A stretch of 64,000 nt of DNA from Phytophthora quininea. Taxonomy: Eukaryota; Oomycota; Peronosporomycetes; Peronosporales; Peronosporaceae. Of this stretch, positions 54,692-64,000 are shown one piece after another. A program made the translations under genes and the position numbers. The stretch lies in contig JAAVTG010000911.1 in NCBI GenBank assembly GCA_011947345.1, positions 1-64,000 of the forward strand. Direction: 5' to 3'. Every line of letters starts with the position of its first letter. The first letter of the stretch is position 1. Under the pieces are notes generated by a model. It searched no databases. It was not told the DNA's origin and worked only from the letters and a program-made list of their open reading frames with translations.

Positions 54692-57600
54692 TCGGTTGGG
54701 CGATTGACGTGGAGCGTTTTCAGAGCAAGTTTGCGCAGAATAGAGAGTACTTGGTGTTTGTATCCACGGTTTTAACCAATGAATCATCGGTATGACAATT
54801 TTAAGCCAATCACAAGCTTACAGTCCAACACATAGTCGTATCTGCAGAGCCAACAGTTACATTCGGCAAACCAAACGCCATACTCCCGGTATGTCGTGTA
54901 ACATTTTGCGACCTATTTCATGGAGATACCGTTTGCCACTGCATTGCTACGTTTCCAAGTTTCTGTGTCGTCGACCTGGGCATTTCTCAAAAACTGTGGA
55001 TTTCTGACTGTGGTCTTGTCCAAATAGTTACGTCGTGTCCGCACCGCCTACTTACCGATGTTCTCTAGATCAACTCGCTCATCCATCTTTTCGAATCAGT
55101 CACTGAGGGGTTGGGGCGGCGAACGAGTGCGAGACTGACTGCGGCCGGTCACGGGAATATACATTTATCGTTAGCATGTAGGCAGCCTCCTGCAACAACT
55201 CTTTCGAGCAACTTCCTCCCAGATCTTTATCTTGGCCTTGAGATCTTTGGCCGTGGCTTTGACGGGCCGCATATGTCAGGGTCAGGGGCCGGCAGCTCAC
55301 AGGGCTGGACAGGAACTGCACAGCATTGTGTGTCCATCTACGTCCGCACATTTTCGGAGATAACGTATCGCTATACCAACAAAAATAATAGTCATCAAGG
55401 GTGCGGGGAGCATTGCAATGGGGTCTTCTGCTGTTGCCGGTTGTGCTTGATGAACATTGAGCTTCCTAGCAGTAGAAATTGCACTTTCATTTGCAGCTGC
55501 TAATATGCAACAGGCCAGAAATTGTACTGCCTGTTCGATGTGATCGATTGGCATTAGCGGAGAAAGGCCATGAACGAAAGAAACCTACTTCGGTTGCAAC
55601 TACTTACTGCATCACTAAACATTTCCAAATAATCGCCGTAGTTGTATTCTCTACGTTCTTCACTATATACACACCGTGCACAAGTTCGTTATTCACCACC
55701 CCGCAAACACTCTGCTAGAGCACATGTCATCGCTTGTCACCAGTAAATTTATTGTAAATATGGCGATGTCTCACTCCACCATCCACAAGAGGTTGGCGAG
55801 CCTAGAAATTTCTACACAACAAAGAGTCGCACAATATCAATTTCTTCGATTTTAACCTACATAATAACTAGACTAACAGGAGTCTGGCTACTGCAGCTAC
55901 AAACTTCCAAGGCTGTGAACGAATCCACCTTGCTGCTTGCGACTTAAATACGTATTACGCGTCGCTTGTGGTCGAATTATTTGTCTCTCTTCGCTAAATG
56001 CCCCTCAACTCATCCTTGTAGAGACTAATAAATTATTGTGGTGAAACCAGTCGAAATTTGATTGTATCACCTAAGGTAGACTGGTGAGATACCGATCACG
56101 AAAAATACAAACCGTTCCGCATTCCGGTTTACCATCCAATACCGAAGCACAATCTATAGCGAAATTTAGTTAAAGATATCTCGGGGTGGTAAATTGGATC
56201 TGGATGGAAGAAGCGAAGCGCTTGGCATACAAGCAAGATGATCAGAAGGAAAGAGGGATCCGACGAAATACGTCTTGAAGTAAAACGCACCGCCCGGACG
56301 TAATTTCCAGCGCGGTACGGCGAAGCGTACCAAAGGTCAGTGAAACGGTAGGTATGCTGCAAAAGGAAAGGAGAGGACCGGACGACAGTGGAGGCTCATC
56401 CCCGCGCCGTCTACTAGCGATAGGAACCTCGACTACCTGCAAAGTGCACGCCTCTGTCTTAAATTACACAGTCAAAGGATCGGACAGTTGCGATGTTGCA
56501 ATCCCCATCGCTGCGCTTTGTTAAAAACTCTTTGAGGAGCCCTAGAACGGGGTTTCGGAAGATCTCCTTTCCATATTACATTAGAAGCAAATCACTTCAA
56601 GCTCTCCATCAAATACAACACGCAATTGACCCATAGTTTAATTGGTTATGCATATAATTAGTAGATCATCGAACACATATCGGTAATCGATCACCGTAAA
56701 TGTTATACATGATATGATCTGAACTCTCACGACAAGTTTGACAACAGCCTAACACCTGGCGGGGTGCAAGGACTGAGGGACCGCTTACAGAGCCATACTG
56801 GGCATACGGAATGTTGGCGCGGACGGTGAACGCGGGAGTTTTGAAGGTTTGCTAATTTTCGTGTAACTGAGGCCGCTCTGATGCTTCAGGACGTATAAGA
56901 CGCGAGTATCTTGGGGCCACCCAAGTCTTTTCTTGGCGTACCTTGGACTCGCACTGCCCTAGCTTCTGAATAGGTGGCAATACAAACATCCGTCGCATCA
57001 TTTTCAAGATGATCACTACAGAGCTTACTTGACGCAGGAGCTGGGTTGACGACATCAGCGTCTCTCTCCCCGTAAATCGTTTCACCCAGAACCGCCCATG
57101 ACTGAAATCTTTTATAACTGTTGTATCAAAGCCATCAAATTGGCTACAGTAGTCTTAAACATTCAGTCATCCGAATTCGCCAAGACGAGATCCAAGAAGA
57201 GTTGATGTTTTGATCGTCTTCTTGCTTATATGCTGAAGTTGTGGTATTGGCTTAGCACCCCTCCGTTCGCGCGCTCCATAGTCCTATTCGCCGCATTGCT
57301 CCTCACATGACTCAGAAGCGAAACCAGCGGAGACATTTGGCGAGAGTCAGGTGTCCTGGTCGTCTGTTGGTTCATACCGCTGAATTGATACCGCATGATG
57401 TCAATGGTCCCTTGCTCTGGCTCAGCTAAGTGTTGTGTCTTTTTTCGTCTTTCAGCCCCATTGATAAAATGATTATCATGCCATTGATCTCTTCTTGTGA
57501 TGTCAGGGAAAAGGCTCAAAATCTACTTGCGTTCTTTAATGAAATTTGCTTTCCCTCAATGGCAATTCAACTGTCCGAAGACATTTTACCACTCCCTTAA

Positions 57601-57898
57601 ACTCGATTTGCTTGGGGTGTATATTTTTCGCGTTGGCAGTGAAAATATTTTTATTTAAAATTATCTTTCAGCAAACCAGTAAAATTTAAAAAGCGGCTTT
57701 ATATCACATACATACATCCAGTGGAGAAAACCCTTTTGTAACGTACTTGCTGTTTGTATACCTCGACGCTGTTCCCCCTTTCTCATTCCAAGAGGGCGGA
57801 AGCGAAGGGCAGACATCGAGACGGCGTGAGCGGCTCTGCATTAGCCCACCTCCCGCCGCTACACTCTCCAGACCCGCGTTCGTGACCTCCACTTTGTA
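54692..57898. other. 3.2-kb gap without recognised genes
   Basis: Somewhat AT-rich and without long coding frames. Short frames (for example 57226-57519, -) have no recognisable motif. It is probably old, decayed intergenic or repeat DNA. Confidence 0.4.
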
Positions 57899-57906
57899 CT
57901 CACTCC
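57899..57906 (+). promoter_or_regulatory. Oomycete-type initiator of the multi-PDZ gene
   Basis: CTCACTCC matches YTCANTYY completely. The predicted start A (57902) is 80 nt before the ATG at 57982. Confidence 0.45.
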
Positions 57907-57981
57907 TACCATACCGGTCTCACCCTCGTCTGTGCTCTTCTAGCCGCATAACACAGTCAGCGCATTTGTGGGGCAGACTCC

Positions 57982-60899
57982 ATGGAGTACGAGGTGACCT
58001 GGGGCGACGGCCCGCTGGGGCTCACGTTGCGCCCCGACTTGGGTGAGGACATGCCCCTGTCGTAGGTCGCATCACGCGCCAGGACTCAGCCGCCGCGCTG
58101 GCCAAAGTGGCGGTGGGCCACATGCTCGTGAGCATCAACGGCATGGACACGGCCCGCCAGGGCTACGACCACGTGGTGGAGACGTTGCAAAGATTCCGCG
58201 ACCCGCTTCCCTGCGCTTCCGAGTGCCGCGGGCACTCCCAGGCGGCCCCAGCGCCTTCCGCGAGCCGTCGCGCAGTGGCTCGAGACGCACGCGCGGTTCT
58301 ACGGGCCAAGCCTGGTCCGAGTCGGGCAAGAGTCCGTCTAGCACCAGTGCCAGCAGCACCCCCACGCGCAGACGCGAGCAGTACACGGTGGTGTGGACGG
58401 AGGGCCCGCTGGGCATGATCCTGCGCCCGGACGATGACGACTGCCACGTGCCGTGCATCCGCAAGATCACGGGCAAAGGAGCAGGCACAGGCATGGAGAG
58501 AGCTACTGTAGGAGACGTACTGGTGGCGGTGAACGGACAGGAGACCAAGTCGCTGGGCTTCCGCAGCACCATCTCTGCTCAAGACGATCCGCAAACCGGC
58601 GGTGCTCAAGTTCAAGCGCATGGGCAGACGCATCTCTAGGAAGCGGTCGTCGCAGGAGTCTCCAGGAGGCAGTCGCAGCGTCAGCGGTATCCCAAGTGAT
58701 ATTGGATCGTACGATATTGTGTGGCGAGAGGGGATCTGGGACTGAAGCTTAAGCCTGGCTATCGTGACGTGCCTGTGCTAAGTAAACTCACTGGCAAGGG
58801 AAATGCTAGTGGGCTGCAGAATGCAAGTGTGGGCGATGAATTGGTGTCAGTGAACGGCACGCCTGTGGAGGGGTCCGCGTACCAGGACACACTGCGCATG
58901 CTTAAGCACTCACCGAAGCCAGCAGTGCTGCGGTTCCGACCAGGGAAGAACCGCCGGGAATCGATGATGTCTGTTGCGTCTGTGACGTCCGTGCGCTCGA
59001 ATCCTAGCACAACGCGCGAAGTTACGAATGTGTCGAGTCGCCACCACGTACCACTTTATGAGGGCAGTTCGACTCGCCCTGAGCCTGCTGCTGGGCCACG
59101 GGTTAGAGCAGACCGTGAGCGTAGCAGTGACCGTGAGCGCCAAAGAAGAAGAAGCGCATCCCGCTGGACGTGGCGCGCGAACTTGTTGCAGCGTCTCAGG
59201 GATCCGACTTGAACCACGCGATCTTTGCAGGCGTTCCCATTACAGCCATCGAGGAAGGAACAAAGGAGGCGCATTTGCTGCGCGTGCAAGCGAAGCTGTG
59301 TATTACGAACCAAGCCAAGACAGATCGCAACACACCAGCAAAGGAAGCTTTGTCGCGTGCTGAACAAGAGGCAAAGGTGCTCCAAGATGCGCTGGAGAAG
59401 GTGAAGAGTCAAGCGAAAAAGTATGAAGAGCTCCTGGAAGCCCAATCCCGTGAGCGCGTGCTGGCAATGGCCGTGCGCCACAAACCAGAGGAAGTGGTGG
59501 AACGCCAAAACAACGTGATTCACGAGCTGGCGGGCGTCATCTCGGGCTTTAAACGCGACTCCTACCACGACGTGGATATCGTTCCTCCTGTGATTGAGGA
59601 CAATGATCATGTGCAGAAAATTATGGACGATCTGCAGAATGTTATGAGCATTCCAGTGGTGGTGCCTACAGCTAAATTCTGCGCCGAGTGTGGCGCTACT
59701 GAGAGTGAGTCCAAGCTAGACATGGATGACGACGGAGAGTATTATTGCAAGGACTGTTGGGACAAATTCCTAAACATTTCTGGCTCTGGGCCTGGCGCCT
59801 CTGAAGATCATGATAGCGTCCCTGTGGACACATCGCCACCAGCTGAGGCGGAAGTGCCCTCTGCATCTCCGTCTTCTCCGGTGACCGCGGAGGATGAGGA
59901 TGCTTCTGCCGTGACCCGCTCTACGAGCCAAATCACCATCGACGATCGCGAGGCTGAAGAGCAGAAGGCTCGTGTGGAGGCTGAGCGCAAGCTAATGGAA
60001 ATTAAGGAACTGCGCCGATCAGGGTCCATGATGCCCGAGCGGCCCCATAGAAACCGTGCAGACCGATCTCGCCGTGAGCGACGTGGGCTGGAGGAATTGG
60101 CTCAGGCGCTGCTTGAAGAGGAAGAACGAGCCCGTGCTGAAGGTAATTTGGGCTTGGCGAAGAAGTTGAGCGCGCAGCGTGCGCGTACAATGGCGGAAGC
60201 AGCAGGCGAAAGCACTCATCCTGCCATTACACCTTATGCATCGATGGGGAACTTGTTAGCGAACCGCGACACAGAGTTTAGCAACGGCGGAGGCAGCCCC
60301 GTCAAGACAAAGACGGCGAGCCCGGGCGACGCAGCTTCCCGTTGACGTTGAGCCGCTCGGTGAGTGCCGATTCGAGTTTGCCGCCCCCCGCGCCAGTTCC
60401 TGTCGAAGAACCTGCTCCCATGCCAGAGCCTGGGCATCAAAATGGAGTGGCAGTGGTTGCAGCAGCAGTAGCTGCGGTGGATGCCGCATCTTCCCCAACA
60501 GCGGAAGCTACAGCGTCGTCGTCTGGTGGTGGTAATGACTACGCGGACGTCAACTCGGACGAAGAGGCCGAGGATCAGGTTCATATAAGCGACACGGAAG
60601 AGGACGTGCTTCGCGAGGTTGAAGACAGGAACTTTGCCCTGGCACGGCAGCTGGACGAGGCTCACAGCGTGATCGAACGCGCGCGCATGTCCATCAGCAT
60701 GTCCCGGGACGAGGACGAGGACGAAGAGGCCTACGATGGCCTGAGCGAGGAGCAGATTAGTTTATTTAAGAAACTAACGACTCAGGCGGACGAGCGAGCG
60801 TCCATGGTGGACCGACTGCACCCGCAGGACGACGAGTCGGACTCGGACTCGGACTCGAACTCGGAGGAAGAAGAGGAAGACGAGGGTGTGTGGATTTAA
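57982..60899 (+). CDS. Multi-PDZ scaffold protein with a C4 zinc motif
   Basis: Three similar modules open with EVTWGDGPLGLTLRPD, TVVWTEGPLGMILRPD and DIVWREGDLGLKLKPG. Each continues with a GHMLVSING / GDVLVAVNGQ / GDELVSVNGT strand and an LRF/LKF end, the pattern of PDZ peptide-binding domains. A conserved middle region (PLDVARELVAASQGSDL) leads into a coiled coil and then a C-x2-C...C-x2-C motif (FCAECG at about 59688 and YYCKDCWDKF), probably one zinc site. After further coiled coil comes an acidic Ser/Asp/Glu tail ending EEDEGVWI. The frame changes about six times (for example in CCCC near 58035), each consistent with a missing base. The product would be about 970 residues. It is likely an intracellular scaffold; its partners are unknown. 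Confidence 0.75.
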
Positions 60900-61226
60900 G
60901 CCCCCGAGGGTAGCAACGGCGGCGGCGGCGAGCGCCAAATTGGAGAAAGTCTCAGCTCCTTGATCGGATGAGTGAGCGAATTGGCGGCTCGGCCAGCAGC
61001 AACTCAACACGCACGCGACCACCCCGCGGTATTAGATTTTGGCCGCTGTGCTCTAGTTCTGTGCAGTAGGAGGCGTGGGGATGGTCCGCCGTCGTCGCCG
61101 ATGCCTGCGGTAGTTATGTGAGTAGCTTTGAAGAAGGTCGTTGAGTACACTGCCAGCTCTGACGTATATCTCAACCAGCTGTTGCCCCCCCCAATCGCCC
61201 ACTTCCCTTTCAACCTCGCCATAGAG
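60900..61226. other. Intergenic gap upstream of the CLPTM1-family gene
   Basis: About 330 nt containing a GGC-rich run (about 60917-60935) and a C run (about 61185). No gene is seen. Confidence 0.45.
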
Positions 61227-63176
61227 ATGGCCGACGCTGCTGCTGCGGCCCCTGCGGAGGGCGCCGCTCCCGCGCAGGAGTCTCTGATGGACCGCATGTG
61301 GCCCATGCTCCGGATGCTCTGCATCTACTACGCCATCACCTCCGTCATGAACATGCTCACAGGCCAGCAGAGACACCCGCAGCCCGCAAGGACGTCGTAA
61401 CCGACTCAGCTGAACCAACTCACAGCCAACCTGTGCAGAACCTGCAGCTGCTACGCAACTCATTCGAGCCTGGAGATCCCTTCAACCTGCGCATCTATCT
61501 GACCCCCAGCCAGCGCTTCAGTTTCGCTAGTGAAGAGGACGCTGCAGCCCTCGCGAGCAGGAGCAGCTCTGGTGGCTGCAGGCGCGCTGACCTACGATGC
61601 CACCCCCAATCCGGAGAGGGAGGACGGCGTCTGGACCCAGCAGAGAAACGTGTCGGTGAACGAGCACTTGCTCAGCAATGGCTCCCTCTACGCGCACGTG
61701 TTCCTGACCAAGGACGGCCACTCGCCCAACCCTGCGGACGCCTCTTACGACAGCATGTGCTCTATCCACCGTTCGGTGGAGCTCACAGCATTCCGACCCC
61801 GCCCAAGGTCGTCAAAGGAGAAATTTGCTGGAGAGTCAAGCTCAAGAGCAAGAGGAGGAAGAAGTTGTGGAGGGCGACTCGGACACGTACATCTCAATGT
61901 GGAAGCCCACTTTCTACGTGAATGTGGTAGTAGACCACACGACCTACTCGTCCAGGCAACCTCCGCCGCCCTTTGTGTCTACCGAGATGGATGTGGATAA
62001 GGAAGCGGGTGTATACAGCCCCGTGCTGTTTCTGAACGAGTTCTGGCTGCTGGAGGAGCACTTGGTGCCTGTGAACGACACGCTAACGGCACTACCGCTG
62101 GAGATTCAGTTCTACACACTGCCCATGTACAAGTACGCGCTGTACACGCAGATGGAGCAGAACTTTAAGAACCAGGAGGCCACTGGAGCGTCCTCGAAAC
62201 GAGACACGGACAACATGAAGAGCATGTTTATTGAAACGAACCCGTACCTGCTCGCAGTGACCATGGTGGTGTCGCTGCTACACTCGCTCTTTGACTTTTT
62301 GGCGTTCAAGAACGACGTGAGCTTCTGGAAGAACCAGAAATCGCTGGCGGGACTTTCGCTGCGCACGATTGTGCTCAACACGTTCTTCCAGCTTGTGATC
62401 TTCCTGTACCTGATGGACAACGACACGTCGTGGCTGATCCTTGTACAGTCTGGCATCGGTCTGCTCATTGACATTTGGAAGATCAAGAAGGCGATTGTTT
62501 TCTCGCGTGATGCAGACAACAAGCTCATCGTCTCAGGCGTGGAAAGCTATGAGGATTCTCCCACTGCTGAGCACGATCGCGTGGCTGTCGCTCACTTGTC
62601 GTATGTGCTGTACCCTCTGATTGTTGGCCAGGCGGCGTACACACTCGTCTACGGCGTTCACAAGAGCTGGTACTCGTGGGTCGTGTCGAGTCTTACGAGC
62701 TTCGTGTACGCGTTCGGGTTCATCATGATGACGCCTCAGTTGTACATCAACTACAAGCTCAAGTCAGTGGCGCACCTGCCCTGGCGTGCAATGGTGTACA
62801 AGTCGCTGAACACATTTATCGACGATCTGTTCGCTTTCGTGATCAAAATGCCGTGGATGCACCGCCTCAGCTGCTTCCGTGACGACCTCATCTTCTTCAT
62901 CTACTTGTACCAGCGATGGATCTACCCGGTGGATGCCAAACGCACGAACGAATTTGGTCAGGGTCCGGTTGAGGATCAACCTGGAGCGAATGCTATTGAA
63001 GGGGCAACAGAGACGTCGGAGGATACCACCGAGGCCACCTCTTTCAAGACGTAGCAGCAGCTGTGGATGAGACGGAGGATATCCCTCCGCTTCCGTCCAC
63101 GCCACCTTCGACGGAGTACAGCATGTCCAAGCGAAACAACACCCTCGATAAGGAGGCTAGCCCTTGTGAAGAATAG
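61227..63176 (+). CDS. CLPTM1: CLPTM1-family multi-pass membrane protein
   Basis: CLPTM1 and CLPTM1L are ER/Golgi membrane proteins linked to receptor trafficking and glycolipid scrambling. The start MADAAAAAPAEGAAPAQ is followed by one hydrophobic helix (LRMLCIYYAITSVMNML). Then comes the large lumenal domain (GDPFNLRIYLTPSQRF, ALTYDATPNPER, NEHLLSNGSLYAHVFLTKDG, SMWKPTFYVNVVVDHTTY, LPLEIQFYTLPMYKYALYTQME). The membrane half is highly typical: FIETNPYLLAVTMVVSLLHS, DFLAFKNDVSFWKNQKSLAG, WKIKKA, GFIMMTPQLYINYKLKSVAH and LPWRAMVYKSLNTFIDDLFA. The N-terminal third needs several one-base repairs. The final one (near 63045) moves the stop to 63174-63176 with an acidic tail ending KEASPCEE. The length is about 650 residues, as expected for the family. 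Confidence 0.92.
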
Positions 63177-63366
63177 TTGGCTTTCACTACAGCGCTGGCG
63201 GATAGATAGAAGAAACGGCTTGCTGGATGGTGTTGCTGCTGTGGGGTGGTGAAGTCAATGGAGATATGCCTGACAAACTGATGCAGCTGAGCTTGGCGTT
63301 GATATCTTTGGTTGACGTTTTGTGAAAAGTCGGTTGTGTAGGGCGAAGGTCTTGCGTCGCAAGAGG
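63177..63366. promoter_or_regulatory. Short gap between CLPTM1 and the LRR gene
   Basis: 190 nt containing the CLPTM1 3' end and the probable promoter of the next gene. No specific element is recognised. Confidence 0.35.
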
Positions 63367-64000
63367 ATGCTGGACTTGTCTTCGGGACTGGGTGTGGACA
63401 GCAAGGATCCAGCTCTGGATGACGATGCCGAGATCGATATCTCGCGACTGCCGGTGGCCGACCGCGATGCCATTATGGCACGTGTGACGCCCGACGACAG
63501 CACGCCTCCCGATGCGTTTGCTCTTGCCCAGAACGAGATTCGTCGCGAGGTACGTCGACTAACGGTGTCGCCTGGAAATCATGAATACTGCATTAAGCCC
63601 TTGTGTGCAGATGATCGATCGTGGCATCCAGCCCAAGGGTTTTTACAACGACGACGCTGCCAGACTTCAGGAGGAGTTTAACCGGGAGCACGCTGCAGAG
63701 AAGGAGTCGCGGATCCAGCAAAAGGTCCAATTCGCTGCCAAGAGCTACTTGCGCGAAACTGTACATCGCCGGAGGCTCGAACGCGAGAAGGAAGTGCGCG
63801 AGGAAGTCGAAGAGATTGCCAGGAACCCGCAGCTGGAAGTGTGGCTTGGCCTGGCCAAGGCTGACGAGACCCCGAAGCATGCGGATCTCCGCGTGAATAG
63901 CATTGGGGCTCGCGCTATTTGCAAGACGTTGGCCTTCACACATTCTCTGAAATCGCTGAACCTGAGCCGCAATTCTCTCGACGACGCGACGGGCAAGTGG
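63367..64000 (+). CDS. Leucine-rich-repeat (RNI-like) protein, 3' partial
   Basis: The start MLDLSSGLGVDSKD at 63367 is the first ATG of an open frame. The exon ends at 63549 and resumes at 63611 after a 61-nt intron (GTACGT...GTGCAG), joining ALAQNEIRRE to MIDRGIQPKGFYNDD. A charged, helical segment with many Glu/Arg/Lys follows (REKEVREEVEEIARN). It leads to the first ribonuclease-inhibitor-type repeats (NSIGARAICKTLAFTHSLKS, LNLSRNSLDDATGK). The protein continues past the window edge. Long RNI-type LRR proteins with an N-terminal coiled segment are common in oomycetes; the function cannot be told. Confidence 0.72.
63550..63610 (+). other. Intron in the LRR gene
   Basis: GTACGT donor, CAG acceptor, 61 nt. 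A CTAAC sequence (63559-63563) could be the branch point but lies unusually close to the donor. Confidence 0.7.

Noticed and set aside
54692..57898. Small secreted effector genes in the empty gap
   Set aside because: No frame shows a signal peptide followed by a plausible RXLR or LFLAK motif.
1..63176. Programmed ribosomal frameshifting or an unusual genetic code to explain the many frame changes
   Set aside because: The breaks occur in unrelated genes at simple homopolymers without a common slippery site or structure, and normal stops end other genes. The differing run lengths in the two palindrome arms fit sequence error better.

Overview
The window reads as nuclear DNA of an oomycete, most likely a Peronosporales member such as Phytophthora or a relative. 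The signs are short GT-AG introns of about 54-82 nt, compact head-to-head and tail-to-tail genes, initiator elements of the oomycete type (YTCANTYY), SHAQKYF-type Myb proteins, and decayed Tc1/mariner, MULE, LINE and Fanzor sequences. No rRNA, tRNA, CRISPR array or replication origin was recognised.

Layout. 0-12.4 kb: a giant VPS13-type lipid-transfer protein, entering from the left edge (+). 12.5-15.0 kb: class 3 lipase (-). 15.2-16.1 kb: Rab21 GTPase (+). 16.6-18.6 kb: vezatin-like membrane protein (-), head-to-head with glucosidase II alpha (+, 18.7-21.8 kb). 22.7-24.3 kb: secreted, apparently GPI-anchored protein (+). 25.0-27.2 kb: MULE transposon with degenerate terminal inverted repeats, abutting a truncated Bax-inhibitor-1-like gene. 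28.7-29.4 kb: Myb gene (-). 30.4-36.4 kb: a near-perfect inverted repeat with 2.47-kb arms around a decayed Tc1/mariner element. 36.4-45.7 kb: transposon debris including a LINE. 45.8-46.6 kb: second Myb gene (+). 46.9-47.7 kb: ESF2/ABT1-like ribosome-biogenesis factor. 47.8-49.4 kb: prolyl 4-hydroxylase ending in KDEL (-). 49.7-52.0 kb: decayed Fanzor (eukaryotic TnpB-like RuvC nuclease). 52.0-54.7 kb: two tandem L-type lectins (-). 54.7-58.0 kb: a gap with no gene seen. 58.0-60.9 kb: multi-PDZ protein (+). 61.2-63.2 kb: CLPTM1-family protein (+). 63.4 kb to the right edge: leucine-rich-repeat protein (+, partial).

Much of the non-transposon content serves the secretory and endomembrane system: VPS13, Rab21, glucosidase II, prolyl hydroxylase, two cargo-receptor lectins and CLPTM1.

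Nearly every long gene is broken by frame changes that could each be repaired by adding one base, usually in a short homopolymer. This looks like systematic one-base loss in the assembly rather than mass pseudogenisation, so these genes are reported as single CDS spanning the breaks. The Fanzor and Tc1 copies differ: they also carry in-frame stop codons and look truly dead.
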